From the NCBI GenBank assembly GCA_910574455.1, contig CAJSYZ010000005.1, forward strand, positions 6,696,001 through 6,760,000: DNA of 64,000 nt, in the 5' to 3' direction. Positions 18,331-30,503 of the stretch are shown in pieces. The notes beneath the pieces were generated by a model. That model saw only the letters and a program-made list of their open reading frames with translations, was not told the origin of the DNA and made no database searches. This DNA comes from Trichaptum fuscoviolaceum. Its lineage: Eukaryota > Basidiomycota > Agaricomycetes > Hymenochaetales > Trichaptaceae. The position numbers and the translations under genes were made by a program. Position 1 is the first letter of the stretch, and every line of letters begins with the position of its first letter.

Positions 18331-18660
18331 GCGGGATTCCAGCCATGCGTGGACATGGAATCCAGCGACTGCACGCAGGGTGTGTGGACACTGGGTCATG
18401 CCAGGGAACCGGCCGGTTTCCAGTATAGATTCCGGCATGCAAGCCCGGCACAGATTAACGCTGGCCCACGTGCTGGGATCCAGCCGGTAATCAATATGGA
18501 AACCAGCGCTGACTTCCTGGCTGTATCGACGCTGGACCACAAGCTGGGAACCAGCCGGACCTCAATATAGGTTCCAGCACTTGAAATCTAGTGTGGAAAT
18601 ACGCTGGTTCCGCGCTGGGAATCAGCCGAACATCCGTTATATTTCTACACCGGACTCATC
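18331..18660. repeat. Minisatellite of about 71-bp units (5 copies) with palindromic cores
   Basis: Units begin at 18331, 18400, 18472, 18543 and 18614, each opening with a GCTGGGAWYCAGCC-like palindrome (GCTGGGATCCAGCC, GCTGGGAACCAGCC, GCTGGGAATCAGCC). Each also has an inverted TGGAAACCAGC/GGTTCCAGC half-site about 30 bp later. The period of 69-72 bp is not a multiple of three, so a coding role is unlikely. Confidence 0.75.
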
Positions 18661-19255
18661 CGGCTGGAAATTATATTTTTCGTGTCCTTGCTGTGTATTC
18701 ACTAGCAGCATCTTTCGGGCGCTCTGAGTCGTTCAAGCGAATCGAAATAATAGCGAGCGGAACCAAGTAATAAGTATTCGAAATGAAACACTTGCCAGGG
18801 CGAGGAGGCTGTGCTGCAACGGCGCTTTCGGGTAAAGTAACACCGTTCTCATTCAATTCATGATGACAGGAAAGTTTCAATCGAGTACCAGACAACAAGA
18901 AGTAAACCTTCATGATCAACCTTTACTTTAATGAGCGGTCAATCATGAACGTGCGTCCAATAATCAATTGCATAATCTTCGCATTAGTCAGCATCCCAAA
19001 AATACATCTACCGAGAGCGATGTAAACATATGATCAGACATCACCAGTGCAGTCAATCGCCTTCGACAACATACATTATTCAGCATATAGCTATGAACAA
19101 GTTGCGTATCACTCAAATGAAAAAATATATCTGTCTGGCTCAGAAAAGGGGGAAATCGTAAACAGTAGCAAGGAGGGAGAGTCGGCGAGTAAATACCAGC
19201 TCCTCAGATTTGACTTTCAGACACCTCTTTACCGCACACCGCCCCATAGCACGCA
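18661..19255. other. Intergenic
   Basis: AT-richer sequence downstream of the permease gene. I see no gene or repeat that I can support. Confidence 0.5.
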
Positions 19256-22143
19256 TCATCCCAGACACCGCACACGCCGGCGTCCAACCCAGACGTCCCA
19301 GCCTCGAAGGACCGCATACAGGCCCACCGCACACACGAACGCCACGACCAACCCAAGGTCGCCCGTCCCGCGGCGCGCGACCGGGCCCGTATACCACACC
19401 TGCGCCATGAACGGCACGACGAGCGCGCACGACGCGACGAACGCCGCCAGGCCCGGGGCGGAGGACGGCAGCGCGCCTGCGCCCGCGCCTGGCCCTGGTG
19501 CGCGGCTGGCGGCGGCCCCAGGGTAGCGCGTGTCCCATACGTTCGTGGCGCAAAACTCTGCCTGCGGTGGCGCGTCGTCCGTCCCTCTTCGTGGCCGGTG
19601 TGGATCATGGTGTGATGCGGTTAAGGGGGAGCAAGGGCGGCTCGCGCGCTGACGCCGGAAGAGGACGTGCTCCGTGAGGACGATGCCCGCGAAGGAGGCC
19701 GTCCAGTAGCCGATTATGTCTATACGCAGAATATGTAAGTAGAGTGCGCAGGTAGTATGCAGTGGAAGAAAGAAACCCACTCAACAGGTCAACAAACGTC
19801 GAATAGAAGTCCTTCGCGCCGACAATCGCGAGGGGTATTGTTCTATATGGGGAGATGTGGTGCACGAGAACCAGCGATGCATAAAGAAATATGAGTCAGA
19901 GACAAACATAAATCAAAGAAACGACCCGCAAAACACCGTCTCAGAATATAAAAGCCTGAGGGCCCCCCCCCCCCCCCCTTTCCTGATGGAAAGTATACAT
20001 ATAAAAATCACTCACATCCCGAATGACACAACCGCGTATGCGTTCCGCGGGACACGGCGCGCAAACCACGGGCCGCGCAGGACGTTCATCGCGCTCGTCC
20101 CGAACGAGTACATCGTCGGCGCGCACGCACTCGGCACGGTCAGCGCCACGAGCACCGTGAGGAGAGACCCGAGGTTCCGGAGCGCTGAATCCGAGTGTAA
20201 GTTCGGGTGCGAGGGCAGGGCGTCAGGGATCAGGACTCAGAAGGGGTTTTTTTTCTTTTGGAGTGGGATCGTGATGGAGGTATGTACCTGGGTGCGAGCC
20301 GGGTGAGCTCGGAGAGAGGACAGCGGCGATGAGCCCGCCGACGTTGGACCCGCCTGCGTACCCCGCGTCCCAAGCGGGCACGAAAGGCGCGGCGCAGGCG
20401 AAAGCGGCGCCGAGTAAGTGCGTTATGATCTACAAATAAGTGTGGTTAAAATTAAGATGTATAACATGATCGGGCTTGGAAATGGAGGGATGCGCGGAGA
20501 CTAATATGACTTACACTAGAGACGGCGAACCCGAGGTACGTGTAGATAAATATCCGCCAACTGCAGTTGCACAGCGCGGGAGTACATGTAACGCTATCAG
20601 CACCTTTCCGACACCCCATACCACTCACGCATAGAACTATGTATTACACAAAGATAGACATACCTGGAAGCCTCCGCATCGTGATACACGCCATAATCCG
20701 CTACCATCGTGCACCAGCTCAAGTCCGTCGAGGCAAGCGTCGTGGCGAAGGAGACAATGGAGGCCACGCTCGCGCTCGCGCCCGAAGGCGAGGAGGACCC
20801 GGAGAGCGGGGCTAGGGAGAGGAACTTCCCGCCTACGCCGAGCATGGTGATGAAGGCGATGACGTTGGGGATCCATGCGATGCTTTCGTACCTATTGAAT
20901 GAGAAATAATCAAGCCTTTATGAGTCCGGTAGGTGAGTAGTAAATCTGAACAGGCCCAACTCACCAATGTACGACTCGATAACCACAGAACGTCACCTGT
21001 CCGGATTTTTAGTCGCCCGCCCGTGTAATGGTAGCTTCAGAAAGATGAGAAAGGCGCACGAATAGGGAGATAACAGCGATGATCACGATGCCGACGTTCC
21101 ATGACAGCGTATCGGAGACGGCTGCGAGGGTCTGTCCGCCGACGATGATGTTCAGTACCAGGAAACCCTGCAGAGCGAAGACATTCAGAGCGCTGGGGAG
21201 GATCGAGCCGTAGTACCTATGCGCGAGGAGGGAAGGAAGGATCCGATGTTAAGGAACTTGATTCGAATGAGCTAAGAGATACATAGAAAAAGACGCACCC
21301 AAAGGAATAGCGAGCTTGGACCATGGTTCGCATCCCAGTCTTTGGGCCAAATACGCCACTACAGTTTGAACACAGTGAAAGGGGCGACGGGACACAGTAA
21401 ATAGGCTTGCTCACAAAAATGCCGGGATTATGAATGCACTGCAGAGCATGAAAGTAACACCCATCAGTACGATTACTTTAGGTAGCGAAGGTTCAAGATA
21501 CTGGAGTACACGTACATGAGATCGACGATGATGATCACCGTAAAGGACTCTTTGATGCCAAGTTCAAACACAGTGGGACCCACAGTGCCTGTGCTGAATC
21601 TATCACACACACATAGTACATGTATCATTAGCCCATTAGCCTTCTTACGCAAACATAGAGCTGTGAAGAAGGGGAACGACGGGAGAAAATGAGACATACG
21701 CCAACACATTCAGGTTCGCAGAGAACCAGACGAAGAACATCTCGTACAGCCGAGTGTCTGTCCTCTTCTCCCGAGGCACGGGCTCTATCCTGCATATTGA
21801 ATATCGATACGTTGAATACGGTGTATTGAAGGCGGAAACGGATTTAGAATAATTGGACGTACCCGTGCGTCTCGATTTGCAAAAGCGAGAGGAGGATCGT
21901 ATACCATTTCCGTCCGGCATGAGTAGGATGCTGACTTTTAGTTTGATCACCTTTCTCTGGGATTGACAGCGACTGTTCCTGTTCCAGTTCGTCGCCTTGA
22001 GATGCATCGATGTTGGCGTTTGCAACCAACGTAGCTAACAGCAGATGTGCAGACAGAAGAAATCAATTTGTTTGAGAGATAAGGAAATACTGCGAGTGCT
22101 TACCGATCCCGGAGCCTTTCTCCGTGTCCGTATCGCAGTCCAT
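19256..22143 (-). CDS. NCS1-family purine-cytosine permease (Fcy2-like)
   Basis: Multi-exon gene. Exon 1 from ATG at 22143 to 22104, exon 2 22034-21863, exon 3 21789-21700, exon 4 from 21599; the frame holds across these joins. Recognisable blocks in order: a cytosolic N-terminus with LLSLLQIETHG, GIEPVPREKRTDTRLYEMFFVWFSANLNVL (family signature before the first membrane span), GTVGPTVFELG, GPKTGMRTMVQARYSFG, GSILPSALNVFALQGF, DLSWCTMVADYGVYH, a late RIDIIGYWTASFAGIVLTEH and MAQVWYTGPVARR near the end. The family carries purines, cytosine or related bases into the cell by proton symport across the plasma membrane. Exon ends between 21480 and 21520 are uncertain. The final exon ends with a stop at 19256. 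A poly-C run (about 19961-19978) lies in one intron. Confidence 0.85.
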
Positions 22144-23616
22144 TGCACTCTAGTGTCGGAATTATCGGACACGGCTCACTTACAAGTATCCTTGGGAAGA
22201 AGGGCAAAGGGGGAGGGGGGGCGAGTTCGCTGTATAGGTATGGAAGAGAACGCCAACCGGCGATGGTGTTCGACTTACTAGTTCACGAGACCGAGTACCA
22301 CAGTAGGAGCGCCATATGCCCCATGGAAGCTGATCGGGACCTAAGTAAAGCCAGAGAAGATGGAAGCAAAGGTGCTATTTTTGAGCCTGAGGTAGGAACA
22401 CCTTGAAGAAGCCCGAGGAAGACTGGTAGTGTGGGGAAGTAGGAGCGTGCTTAATCTTCGGTTGACTAAGAGGCAGCTGGCAGTCGGAGAAAGCTGCAGA
22501 TTCCAGTTTCCTTTCCACGCATTCAGATTGTTCTCGTATGTGATATGAGGGATTGTAAGCCTATGCTGTCCATGCAACTCCTATACGTAGACCGCGAACT
22601 CAAGGGGAAAAGAATGTTTTGTTTGAGCGGCGTTGAGCGTTGCACGGGCGATATTCGCTCAAGAAACCTGTGCAATAAACATGTGTTCCTTCGCGTATGA
22701 ATATTGTTTCAGCCGTCGAAAAAAGAGAAGAAAACCATTGAGCCGCCATGCACGTACAAGCATGAAAAGACAAGAAAAATCGCGCACCTTCGCCGAGTGT
22801 TTTGAGCGACGTGGGAAGTGTGTGGCACGGCTTCAAAGTTTCAAACCACCATTTCCTTGGACACCATTTGCAAAAACCGCCTTGTCTAAACGTATGTTTC
22901 GACCACTCTGACGCCTATACTCTACATTTTGAAATGCAGATAGGCCAATGTTACCATTTCACCTTCAATAAGCTTTTGTTAACGGCGATATGCATGATCT
23001 TCATCTCGGCTCGTCGTGAGGTGCGTTTCTCTTGTTGCTTCATGCCGAGACTCAAAATATCTTCTTGTTCGTCAGACACTAGCTCGTCAGTCGCGGTGAG
23101 ATAGCAGGAAGGCTACGATAAACTCATTTGGTGAAGGTTTCCGCAGTGTGTTGTTGCTTGGTGACTCACTTGATGACGTCGATGCCGTGGATGTATCTCA
23201 ATAACTCGGAAAGGTATGATGCCCGACCACTATGTACTTCCCTCTTCATTAATTTCAAAATCAATTGTAAAACGCCGACCTCATGCTCAATGATTTTCTG
23301 ACGCGTTCGTCACGTCGGGCAGTCTTGAAAACCGTGGATGTTCTCCAACCTTGCCCATGGATCCCTCGCTAATAAAAATGTCCCGCAGGAATCATGTCTA
23401 ATATTGTATGCGACAGCATTACAGAAAGCGTGTATCGTGAAAGGGCGAAGGGTAATAATAAGTTAAGAAATGCAAGATTATAATCGGGAATGTCTAATAG
23501 GGGGGAATGCAGGTGCAAGAGTGCGTCATAATCACAGTCGTTCGGATCATTAGACCAGCTAAGCTCATCTATCCGCGTCATGTCCTCATAATTTTTGGAT
23601 CCGTGCTCCTCAGCTA
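22144..23616. other. Intergenic
   Basis: Promoter side of the permease and downstream side of the gene at 23.6-24.1 kb. Short frames only; none has family motifs. Confidence 0.4.
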
Positions 23617-24131
23617 TCAATAGCGTCGACGAGTCGTATGTGGCGACGTTGTCCGCCGCGGTGCGGTCCATTGCAGTAGCTGGTTCGTCAAGGTCCGTTC
23701 GACAAACACGACGCCCGAGTCCTCACACAGCACCTGCTCTTTCGATATCGATGCGAGGATCCGGAGGTCTGATGGGCGTACGGTCGTGCGGTGTGCATAC
23801 CGGAACATCGTCCCGAATTCGTGGCGAAAGACCGCCACCTCGACGGGGGCTAGGAAAAGAGGTGTAGAGGGCTGGCTCGAGCCTTGGGAGGAGGAGGATA
23901 GCATTTTGTCGGCTAGGGGATAATAAGATAAGTACTTCCTCCTCGGAATGAACGATAGTGAGAATGCGTACTTTGTACGAGACAAACATTGTCGTAAACT
24001 CGGGCGAAGGCAAATGTTCCCTGCTCAGGGTCGAAAACTGCTGGGGCGGGTTGCAGCAAGAACCCGGAAGAGGATGAGGCTCGTGAGCTTGAGCCCATAG
24101 GATGCGAGACAGTCTGCGTGAGCGTCGCCAT
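23617..24131 (-). CDS. Unknown protein, probable two-exon gene, 3' end uncertain
   Basis: Proposed exon 1 from ATG at 24131 (MATLTQTVSHPMGSSSRASS...) to 23984, then an intron of about 70 bp ending CCCCTAG, then exon 2 beginning DKMLSSSSQGSSQPSTP. Exon 2 has a conserved-looking stretch, PLFLAPVEVAVFRHEFGTMF followed by RPSDLRILAS and EQVLCEDSGVVFVE. The frame ends near 23617; another frame one base off (23671-23369) might be a further exon or show an indel. I do not recognise the family and propose no function. Confidence 0.4.
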
Positions 24132-24203
24132 TGAGCAAAGAGTAAGACGGGAGAGCAGTGATGGTGTAGCTGCTGAGGGGGCTGTGTGTGGAAAAGAAAA
24201 CAA

Positions 24204-27074
24204 AGGCGCGTCACGGAGAGGCTTTTTGTACTGGCACGGTCGCGCAAGGAGCTGAAACGCACAAAGGAGGTGAGAGAGACAATCTCCGCTAGCCCCTGGG
24301 CTATCCCCTTATAACTTATTTCGTGTGCGCCTTGGCCTGGGTTGCTTCGTGAAGCCACCGGCCACACGCCGCGAGATTTGGGCAAGCTCGGACTGCGATC
24401 CTTGACGCGAAAAGGGCCAATATACCAAGCACCGTGGACTTCGGGTCATCGGACTGCACAGAATAATACAGTGCAGGGTAGCATTCGCACCAAATGCTAA
24501 TCCTGGCCCGCCGAGAGCACTATAATTAGCTCCTTTCCCCCCGACTGGGTATCTATATTCAATGCGCAGTCCGCGTTTTCCACTCGCATCTGCGCCATTG
24601 CCGCACGTTCTCCTCGCACTTGATTTGCATGAAAAGCTTCCGTATCTCGCATTCCACCGTCGCTGGGCTGTGTTATATGGGTGGTGTCGCCCTCCTTCGC
24701 GCCTTTTCCGACACTTTTTGCTATCATATCGTGGCCCTGGCAAGGCCGGAGCACGGAAGACACACGACCTGCCGCGTGCCCTTCGTGCGCCATGTACGCG
24801 AGCTCTGACTCGTTCTGCATTTCTAAGCAGACACAAGTGCAATTCAAATCCCGGTCGTGCAGGTCAAATTCCGGCCTTCGACTTCGAGCTTCTTGAGCTT
24901 CTTCGCCCATGGCCAGACCGACCTGACCCGGAATTAACTGATGGGTGTTGGTCGCGAGCTGTCTACAAGCGCATCCGCAGATACACGGACATTGTGACGC
25001 GAGGTTGCCCTATTCTTTCATATGATCTCGAAATTAACAGAGAACATGGAGAACAAAAGGTACCCGCACGACTTTTTCACCCGCAAAAGGGAGACTAGAC
25101 GAAACCACATTAGGACCGCTCTGGTTATCGAATCGCTTCCACTTGACTCACATCAAGAAACAGAATGCCGGAGGATGACCAACCGGGATGGAAACCTTGT
25201 TCAAGGACCTAAACCAAATCACCGGTGGCGCTCTAAACCTGGATAAGATCTTCACGAAGCCTCACGGGTCAAAGTTATCGACGCTCTCCGTCATCCTTGC
25301 TCTGTACGTACGTCAGGTTTCTTGAAGATTTGGTTTGCTTCTTTTCCGCACGGAACCTTGCAATGATTCGAGATGTCTATCGGAGGGCTCGCTATGACTC
25401 GGCTGTCTCAGTATACTCTTCGTCATTCTAATGATCACCTACTCCCCGCCATGAACTGCGCAGGAGCCGATATACCATGAAAGAAGGACTACTCCAAGCT
25501 CTTGTCCGAGCTGTTCTCATTGCTCCTCGCGTCCGTATTCATCGTCACCCAGTGCACTCGAACTCCCAGCCGGGCTATACATTGGACGGATAGTACCCAC
25601 GATGGTTGCGGGGAAGCACCTATTGCGGCTTCTAGTCTGCATCTCCGGCGGTTGATGCCGCAGGACTTTATCCTATCAAAGCTAAAAAACGAGCGACAAG
25701 GATGGAATGAACCACGTTTCTCTGATCGTAAAGAAGTTGTGGGGAGAACCGGCCCAGACGGTCTTCCATTGATGATCATGGTACACGTGGGAATACCAGC
25801 CCACCCGTCCCAGTCTTACGATATTAATAGCTTTCTTCGTGATAAACCGGATGGACGAAGTACTACTGTTGGAGAAAAATCCGTCAAGTCGACCAGCAGG
25901 CCTGACTCGGAGACGTGACTTCCTCAAGCATATTCTCTGCTTTCCGAAAGGAAGTACATGTAACTCGGGAGCTTCTTATGATACCGAGACGCATGGCAAT
26001 ATAGACGCGTGGCCGACATGCATCCCCAGAGCTCGCACTCGACGTCCAGGCCTTTGAAGTGGATCGACAGCTACATTGCAACCTTTGCTTTCTGATGTAC
26101 TCAGCAGCCCCGACCCCCGAGTGACGTAGAGCTCGCCGACGTCAGACATAAAAACGAGGTCTCTGAGATCGCTCGCCCTCAGCTCCTTCATCAGCAATTT
26201 GTTCAGCCTACTCATCTCATGCTCAACTCCGAGCTGCGGCGCCATTGTGGTGCATCAGGGTCTGGTTCTTCATGATAGACTACTTCGAACTTTGAACTCT
26301 GGCCGCACATGATCTTAGATGCGGACATCAGAAAGCAATTGCTGTGCTCTAAGGCAAATCCCTGGTCATTCTCTTTCATCTGTCCAAGATGCACCACAAA
26401 CACTTGTGTGTGATGGAGTGAGTTAATTGCTCACTGACTGAACTTTGTAGCTTTTGATACATCTAGTCACCGAACGTAAACCCATAACTTGAATGCAGCA
26501 AGTGATCGTGTTCCGAGTCCACTGGCATCTTATAACTTGAAGTGGCGTGGTGTTGGTTTATGCGTCACGGAGCCTACAATAAAACCTGATTCGAAAATTT
26601 GTCGGCCTATACTGTATGCTATACTGTTTCTTTTCTGCTAACTTGCTTGTGAATCTTCAATCAGCGTATACTAGATGTGGTCCGTCTACTTAGTGCACTA
26701 CATGTAACTGCCGCCAGGGGATCATGGTCGGGATACCATTTGAAGCCGCCAGTGACCGACCCGGAAATGTATAGATGATCAAGCGTGCCACCGGTAGTAT
26801 GCTTGCATGTTGACCTCAATGAAAGGCTTCTGCTTTGCTAATTACAAGTACAACCGACAGATAGCGACTACACATCTACATGTGGATTTCCGGTGTGCCC
26901 TGAGGAGATGAACACAAATAACTGTTGCTTCATTGTATAATTGTGTTTTTGTTTTGGCAATAGTATGGAAGTCGACTTCTTCCGTCACATTCGCAATATT
27001 CATACATCAATTTTCCCTGGTACATAGTTAAAGACATGATAACCAAAAGTCCAATAGTGTCAGAGTTTGCTGAG
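24204..27074. other. Gene-poor stretch with possible coding remnants
   Basis: No confident gene. On the + strand a short frame from ATG at about 25189 (METLFKDLNQITGGALNLDK) is followed by a possible GTACGT donor, and 25502-25918 is an open frame with a hydrophobic start (ELFSLLLASVFIVTQ); they could be exons of one gene or remnants, but I could not join them convincingly. Confidence 0.3.
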
Positions 27075-28022
27075 CTATGCCGCTTGCTTCTGGGCCCTCA
27101 AGGCGGTAAATCTCTTCGTAAACGCAGCTGTTATGAATTCCTGTGGAGGGAATATCAGAACGACCGTCTACCATTCCGGATAACATAAAAGCTAACCTCA
27201 TCAAAAGTAGCCTTGAAGCTCGCCCTCCCCTTGATATTCTCAAAGTATTTGCGGATCTTTGCAAACTTATCGCTTTGATAGACTTCCCATGCCTTCTTCC
27301 CTTCGCCTTCCTTGTACGCACCCAAGTCGTTCTTCAGTGTAACTTCAAGACGGGCCAGGAACGGCGTGATAGCGATGTCTGCAATAGTGTAGTCGTTTGA
27401 CACAGCATACGTCTTGTCCTCTGGAAGGAGGCTTTGGAGTGCTTCAAGCCCTTTGTACAATGCCTCCACGTCCTCGCCTCGGATGATGAAACCCGCCCAG
27501 CCGGGTGAAAACTTGGTGCTGACGGCGTCGATGAAGAAACGGGCCTTTGCGCGCAGGATGGGGTCTTTTGGTAGAAGAGAAGACTCTGGGAAAAGGTCTG
27601 CGACGAGCTCGACGATGATGAGTGACTCGGCGATCTTGACGGAGTCGGGGCTTGGTTGGTCGGGCGGTACGTCCGGTCCTCCATAAGCTATTGCAGGTAC
27701 CTGTTACATTTTAGACTTATAGACACTTCATGCAGGAAGATTTGACATACCTTGCTAGCTGGGTTCACCTTCGGCGCATACCACTCCGGCTTGTTTTGCA
27801 AGTCGATCTGAAACTTTGTGTACTTAGCGCCCGCTTCCTCGAGCGCCAATTCGGCCTAGGGGCGTCGAGCAGTGAGTAATGTTGCTATTTCCCTTCGGAG
27901 TTCGACAATTACTCACCCTCTGTGCATATGGGCAGATCTGGGCAGAAGTCAGAAATCAGGAGCTCAGTGCAACGCGTGTTGAAGCTGACCTTTGCGGTGT
28001 AGAGGGTGATTTGCTCAACCAT
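27075..28022 (-). CDS. Glutathione S-transferase, omega/cysteine type
   Basis: Five exons: 28022-27990, 27937-27917, 27855-27751, 27700-27197, 27140-27075; 242 aa with frame kept at every join. N-terminal thioredoxin-like domain starts MVEQITLYTAK and has the catalytic C-P-Y-A motif (ICPYAQR) in a 21-nt exon. Cys rather than Ser/Tyr indicates the omega class, which does glutathione-dependent thiol transfer and deglutathionylation. The helical C-terminal domain contains NDYTIADIAITPFLARL, the usual conserved hydrogen-bond/helix-cap region, and ends TKRFTALRAQKQAA. The gene is isolated from obvious detoxification partners. In wood-decay fungi this class is expanded and often linked to handling of plant extractives; that role here is an inference. 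Confidence 0.92.
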
Positions 28023-28905
28023 TGTTATGTGGTAGATGGTGGGTGTGGAAGTGGGCCAAAGAGAGTGTGTGAAGTGCGTAGATGCTCTTCCATCTTTATA
28101 GCTTCAGCTGACGGCCAGTGGCAATTGATTGTAGGCTTATGGATGCGATCAGAGAGTGTAGTTGCGTGCTCACATTCGCATGACGAGATACGTCGGAGAT
28201 AGCACATGCTTGGGATGTGCTTATAAACCAGGAACCAGGTCATTTCTACCCACCACTCCTTCTGCTAGACCTTCTGCTGGTTTCGTTGCCATTCTACAGG
28301 CTGACACCAACTTTTCATCTCTCTGTAAGGAAGGCTATGTGCATACTTTCTCAAATGGTTTCATATCCTAGCTTTGCTGCAACGTCGATATTGATATCAT
28401 ACTTGACGGTTACAGTTCTCTGAGGCCTTGTATCTATGAATGCTATGAATGCGAAAACGAACTCGACAATGACCTGGCTACGCATGTGCTGAAATCACTG
28501 AGACAACGAGTGATTTGTAGGGACATGGCAAAATGGCGTCGACTCTTGAGTTCACAAATTATGCACTCATCTTTGTCCGCCGTGTCATTCGCTCATGTCA
28601 TTTCTTACTCATATTGACAGAGAGTTATCAGCATTCCACAGAGGAATTACGGAGCCTTTGCCTTCCAACCTCATCCTAAAGACCACCGTACGCATCTTTA
28701 GATTCGTGGGCGAGCCACATGCCAACGGTGTCTTTTATAACACGGTGCGTTAATTTGCGCTCGGGGTCATTTATTTTAGATTTGGTTCGTGGCACGCATT
28801 CGTAGTACGTTAATATCTCGCAGTGAGCACGGTACTTAGAGGGCACGCCTCTTACAGCATTTGTCCTAATCCCCACCAACATCTCTCCCAGACCTCTAGT
28901 CTGGT
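28023..28905. other. Divergent intergenic region between GST and BTB genes
   Basis: 883 bp between two outward-reading start codons. No further gene seen; individual promoter elements not assigned. Confidence 0.4.
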
Positions 28906-29958
28906 ATGCCGTCCCAAGCCACGTACCCGTTGAACGATGTTTCGCTGCCGTCGGGTGGAGTGGTACTTAGATCTTCGGATAAGGTTGAATTCAAAGTTTA
29001 CAAAAACATCTTGGCCTTGGCATCCCCCTTCTTCAAAGTAATGTTCTCCTTGCCAGAGCAACCCACTGATGAGGCAGAGATTCTACCAGTGTCCCCGTCC
29101 ATTCCTTCGACACCATCGGGTGCTCAAGATACCATAGACGGACTACCTGTGATCGACCTTACAGAGACGAGTGAAACTCTCAACACATTGTTGCGCATGA
29201 TCTATCCCACCTCGTCGATCAAGTTGCAAGGACTCGCATCGAATGGGCACGTCACAGACGCATCGAAGCTCATCGAACACATCGAACCCGTACTAGAGGC
29301 GGTACTCAAATATGACATGACGGTCGTTGTCCAATACCTTTGCACGAAGCTTCTCGATGCAGCTGATCACGTACGTGTGGACGGAACAGTGGTCGACGGT
29401 ACATTGGCTGTGCGAATGTATACACTTGCCTGTCGCTTCAGGCTAGTGGACGAGGCGCGTCTTGCCTCATTCGTTGCCCTCCGTGGACATGTTCGCGGTG
29501 TGTTCTTTGACGGCTTGCGTGCCATGAACGCCGCGCAGTATTTTCGGCTGCTAGAATATCATGAAAAAGCTGTGAATGCTGTTCTGCCTTTATTGCGGCT
29601 TTATGAACTGCCGGATAATCTCAGAAGCCTAGTTAAGTGCGCGAGATGCCACTCTGGTCAAAATTTACCGCGGGAGCGCGAGCCAGCGGCATGTTGGTTA
29701 GACTTCATGGCAAGAGCTGAAGTCGTCGTTCGCTCGTCTCCCAGGACTTCGGAGATCTTTTCGAGCAAGTTCATGGAGAGTACGTTTACAATCGCGAACA
29801 AGTGCGCATACAATCTGGATATCTATGGTCGCAACAGCTATGACAGCAACTGTAAACGCATCGCCGGTAATTGGCAGGCACTATCGCAGCACCTTCGAGA
29901 ACAGATGGAGGGGGTCATTTCTAAGGTGTGTTATATTCTGCCAATCTCGCAAGTTTAG
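28906..29958 (+). CDS. BTB/POZ domain protein
   Basis: 350 residues from ATG at 28906. The N-terminal block VVLRSSDKVEFKVYKNILALASPFFKVMFSLPEQ is a classic basidiomycete BTB/POZ start (residues ~20-55), followed by a Ser/Pro-rich insert and ETLNTLLRMIYPTSS, the end of the domain. BTB domains mediate dimerisation and often link targets to Cul3 ubiquitin ligases; mushrooms carry hundreds of such paralogs with unknown targets. The C-terminal half (about 180-335) is a helical region with a C-x2-C (CARC) pair. A possible GTGTGT donor near 29923 could add a small 3' exon, so the last ~10 residues are uncertain. Confidence 0.85.
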   Translation: MPSQATYPLNDVSLPSGGVVLRSSDKVEFKVYKNILALASPFFKVMFSLPEQPTDEAEILPVSPSIPSTPSGAQDTIDGLPVIDLTETSETLNTLLRMIYPTSSIKLQGLASNGHVTDASKLIEHIEPVLEAVLKYDMTVVVQYLCTKLLDAADHVRVDGTVVDGTLAVRMYTLACRFRLVDEARLASFVALRGHVRGVFFDGLRAMNAAQYFRLLEYHEKAVNAVLPLLRLYELPDNLRSLVKCARCHSGQNLPREREPAACWLDFMARAEVVVRSSPRTSEIFSSKFMESTFTIANKCAYNLDIYGRNSYDSNCKRIAGNWQALSQHLREQMEGVISKVCYILPISQV

Positions 29959-30503
29959 TATGTTCATGGTATTATGTCGGTGATAGATTGAAATCGATCT
30001 CAGCGAGATATAAAGGTTTTGCAAAAACTACAGTATATATCAATTATTCCGAATTGTGTCATTGCGCGCAATAAAATTCGGAGTGTATAAACAAGAACTA
30101 CATATGTAACTGCATAATATACTGCATCAATTACACCGCGCGCTCTCTCCACGTACTCTCGTATCTCCATCAGCCACCCAGACTCTAGTTTATGTTTGCG
30201 AGCCTGAACTATAGCTCTCAAGTTCGCCGAGGCACTTGCTTTTAGATAAGCTAAAGATTCACCAGTACTTATCCTGGTGAGGGGCAGGCGGCTACTTTCG
30301 CTGTATTCTTACGAAGAAACTCATAATAACAGTAACGCTTGTCGCATGTACGGGGATGGGCGGAAAGGGAAAGAATGGCGTGTGGTATGCTCAGCTTCTC
30401 TAATACGCGCAACATGTCTGAATAAAGTCCAGCCAGTCCAATCAAATTATATATCGAAAGAATGTACTATCCAACACCATGTGCGCGTCTATCCATCTCG
30501 TAT
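29959..30503. other. Intergenic between convergent genes
   Basis: AT-rich 3' flank of the BTB gene and of the trefoil-like gene. No gene seen. Confidence 0.4.

Noticed and set aside
19140..19608. Long overlapping minus frames at the 3' end of the permease
   Set aside because: GC-rich shadows of the last permease exon; only the frame with MAQVWYTGPVARR matches the family.
19961..19978. Long C run (and a G run near 50482)
   Set aside because: Simple homopolymers in non-coding DNA; length may also be a sequencing artefact.
23723..24385. 220-codon minus frame
   Set aside because: Reads through the promoter, the proposed intron and both exons of the 23.6-24.1 kb gene in the wrong frame.
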